Part shown: positions 7,092 through 7,383 of the stretch, piece by piece | Numbering within the stretch: position 1 is the first letter of the stretch | How the letters are laid out: each line of letters starts with the position of its first letter | Source: DAOVDI01 sp965373045 | Lineage (GTDB): Bacteria; Acidobacteriota; Aminicenantia; Aminicenantales; Aminicenantaceae | Direction of reading: 5' to 3' | Length of the DNA: 7,383 bases | Assembly (NCBI GenBank): GCA_965373045.1 | Contig: CBDVEQ010000134.1 | Span: 1 to 7,383, forward strand | Notes under the pieces: model-generated | Database searches by the model: none | What the model was told of the DNA's origin: nothing | The model's input: only the letters and a program-made list of their open reading frames with translations | Program-made: the position numbers and the translations under genes

Positions 7092-7121
7092 TCTATATGA
7101 TGTCGCAAAGATGACCGTCAT
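7092..7121 (-). promoter_or_regulatory. Candidate sigma-70-like promoter of the cca-galE-mltD operon
   Basis: On the - strand, ATGACG (7121-7116; 4 of 6 matches to TTGACA) and TATAGA (7097-7092) are 18 bp apart, with the -10 about 30 bp before the start codon at 7062. The candidate -35 lies within the outer tip of the left REP-like arm. Both boxes are imperfect and the region is AT-rich, so other choices (for example TAAAAT nearer the start) are possible. Confidence 0.3.
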
Positions 7122-7199
7122 TCCCGCGGAAGCGGGAATCCAGTATATTTTCTTTATTTTCATATCTTATCCTGGTTTCCCGCTTCCGCGGGAATGACG
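7116..7199. repeat. REP-like inverted pair (two 28-bp arms, each a small palindrome)
   Basis: The arms at 7116-7143 and 7172-7199 are reverse complements with one mismatch (27 of 28), around a 28-nt AT-rich centre. Each arm is itself palindromic: left, ATTCCCGC (7120-7127) and GCGGGAAT (7132-7139) around GGAA; right, the same on the opposite strand with a 7-bp stem. On the strand where the loop reads GGAA it is a GNRA tetraloop closed by C-G. The core with flanking CGTC and CCAG has the form of dispersed ATTCCC...GGGAAT repeats known from several bacteria (for example neisserial dRS3 and similar REP families). No target-site duplication is visible outside the arms. Copy number in the genome cannot be judged from one window. 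Confidence 0.85.
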
Positions 7200-7260
7200 T
7201 CTAGCTTTTAGCCTTGGCCTTTGCCAAACTTTTAATTATTTATAATTTTTAAGCATTTCA

Positions 7261-7284
7261 CTCGAACCCTAGAATCCTCGAATC
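7261..7284. repeat. Degenerate octamer tandem repeat, three units
   Basis: Three consecutive 8-bp units read CTCGAACC, CTAGAATC and CTCGAATC, followed by CTATTTTT, which keeps the first two bases of a fourth. The consensus is CTCGAATC, with one or two differences per unit. The tract lies in the gene-free region between two other repeat structures. Its role is unknown. Confidence 0.65.
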
Positions 7285-7345
7285 CTATTTTTATTATCGC
7301 AATTTTTTCCCCTCCGGGCAAGCCGATCTCACCGCAGTGGCTTCG

Positions 7346-7383
7346 TCGTGTTCCGTTCGCAGTATATTAATACAGCTTCACGA
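7346..7383. repeat. Inverted repeat cut by the window edge
   Basis: TCGTG (7346-7350) is the reverse complement of CACGA (7379-7383), the last five bases of the window. Between them lies the palindrome TATTAATA (7365-7372). The left side continues outward as CTTCG, so a longer arm could continue past the edge, but this cannot be seen. Confidence 0.3.

Larger units (their letters stand above)
7063..7383. other. Gene-free region upstream of the cca operon, rich in repeats
   Basis: No open frame here has a family signature or a convincing ribosome binding site on either strand. From left to right it holds the 5' region and probable promoter of the cca operon (to about 7121), a REP-like inverted pair (7116-7199), a small TTGGC-CTTT-GCCAA hairpin (7214-7227) without a clear T-run, an AT-rich stretch (about 7228-7258) with AATTAT/ATAATT around two T residues, an octamer tandem repeat (7261-7284), and an unassigned tail with an inverted repeat that runs to the window edge. 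Confidence 0.7.

Noticed and set aside
7116..7199. CRISPR repeats or a MITE with terminal inverted repeats.
   Set aside because: There are only two copies, in inverted orientation rather than direct, and no target-site duplication is visible. A REP-like pair explains it better.
7214..7227. TTGGC-CTTT-GCCAA hairpin as an intrinsic terminator.
   Set aside because: The stem is 5 bp, the downstream T-run is broken, and no gene ends upstream of it in the window.

Overview
This window looks like ordinary chromosomal DNA from a Gram-negative bacterium. It holds the 3' part of the alpha ribosomal-protein operon on the + strand and a three-gene operon converging on it from the - strand. The gene order rpsM-rpsK-rpsD-rpoA-rplQ is the standard bacterial alpha operon. 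The predicted lipoprotein MltD-type lytic transglycosylase implies a diderm cell wall. The zinc-type S4, the MltD domain layout (N-terminal helical region, GH23 domain, three C-terminal LysM modules) and the extragenic repeat style fit a deltaproteobacterium (Desulfobacterota). That placement is inferred from family resemblance and was not tested by a search.

Layout: 1-153 is the C-terminal end of rpsM (S13). 165-557 is rpsK (S11), 582-1208 rpsD (S4), 1292-2323 rpoA (RNA polymerase alpha) and 2320-2742 rplQ (L17). Most junctions are tight; rpoA and rplQ overlap by 4 bp. The exception is the 83-bp AT-rich gap before rpoA. After a 16-bp gap the - strand genes begin, read from right to left: 7062-5608 is a class II tRNA nucleotidyltransferase with an HD domain (probably cca), 5611-4604 is galE (UDP-glucose 4-epimerase family), and 4579-2759 is the LysM lytic transglycosylase. 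The first two overlap by 4 bp (ATGA) and galE is followed 24 bp later by the transglycosylase, so they look co-transcribed and partly translationally coupled.

The last 321 bp (7063-7383) hold no gene I can support. They contain a REP-like pair of inverted 28-bp arms, each of which can itself fold into a small hairpin, then three degenerate copies of an 8-bp tandem repeat, then an inverted repeat cut by the window edge. A promoter for the cca-galE-mltD operon probably lies just upstream of 7062, next to or partly inside the REP-like arm.

The genes work in core processes: ribosome assembly and transcription on one strand; tRNA 3'-end maturation, sugar-nucleotide supply and peptidoglycan turnover on the other. 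I see no new defence, mobile or biosynthetic system. The points most worth a second look are an Asn in place of the first catalytic Asp of the nucleotidyltransferase DxD motif, the REP-like structure upstream of that gene, and the AACGAG repeat tract that spans the galE stop and supplies the ribosome binding site of the transglycosylase.
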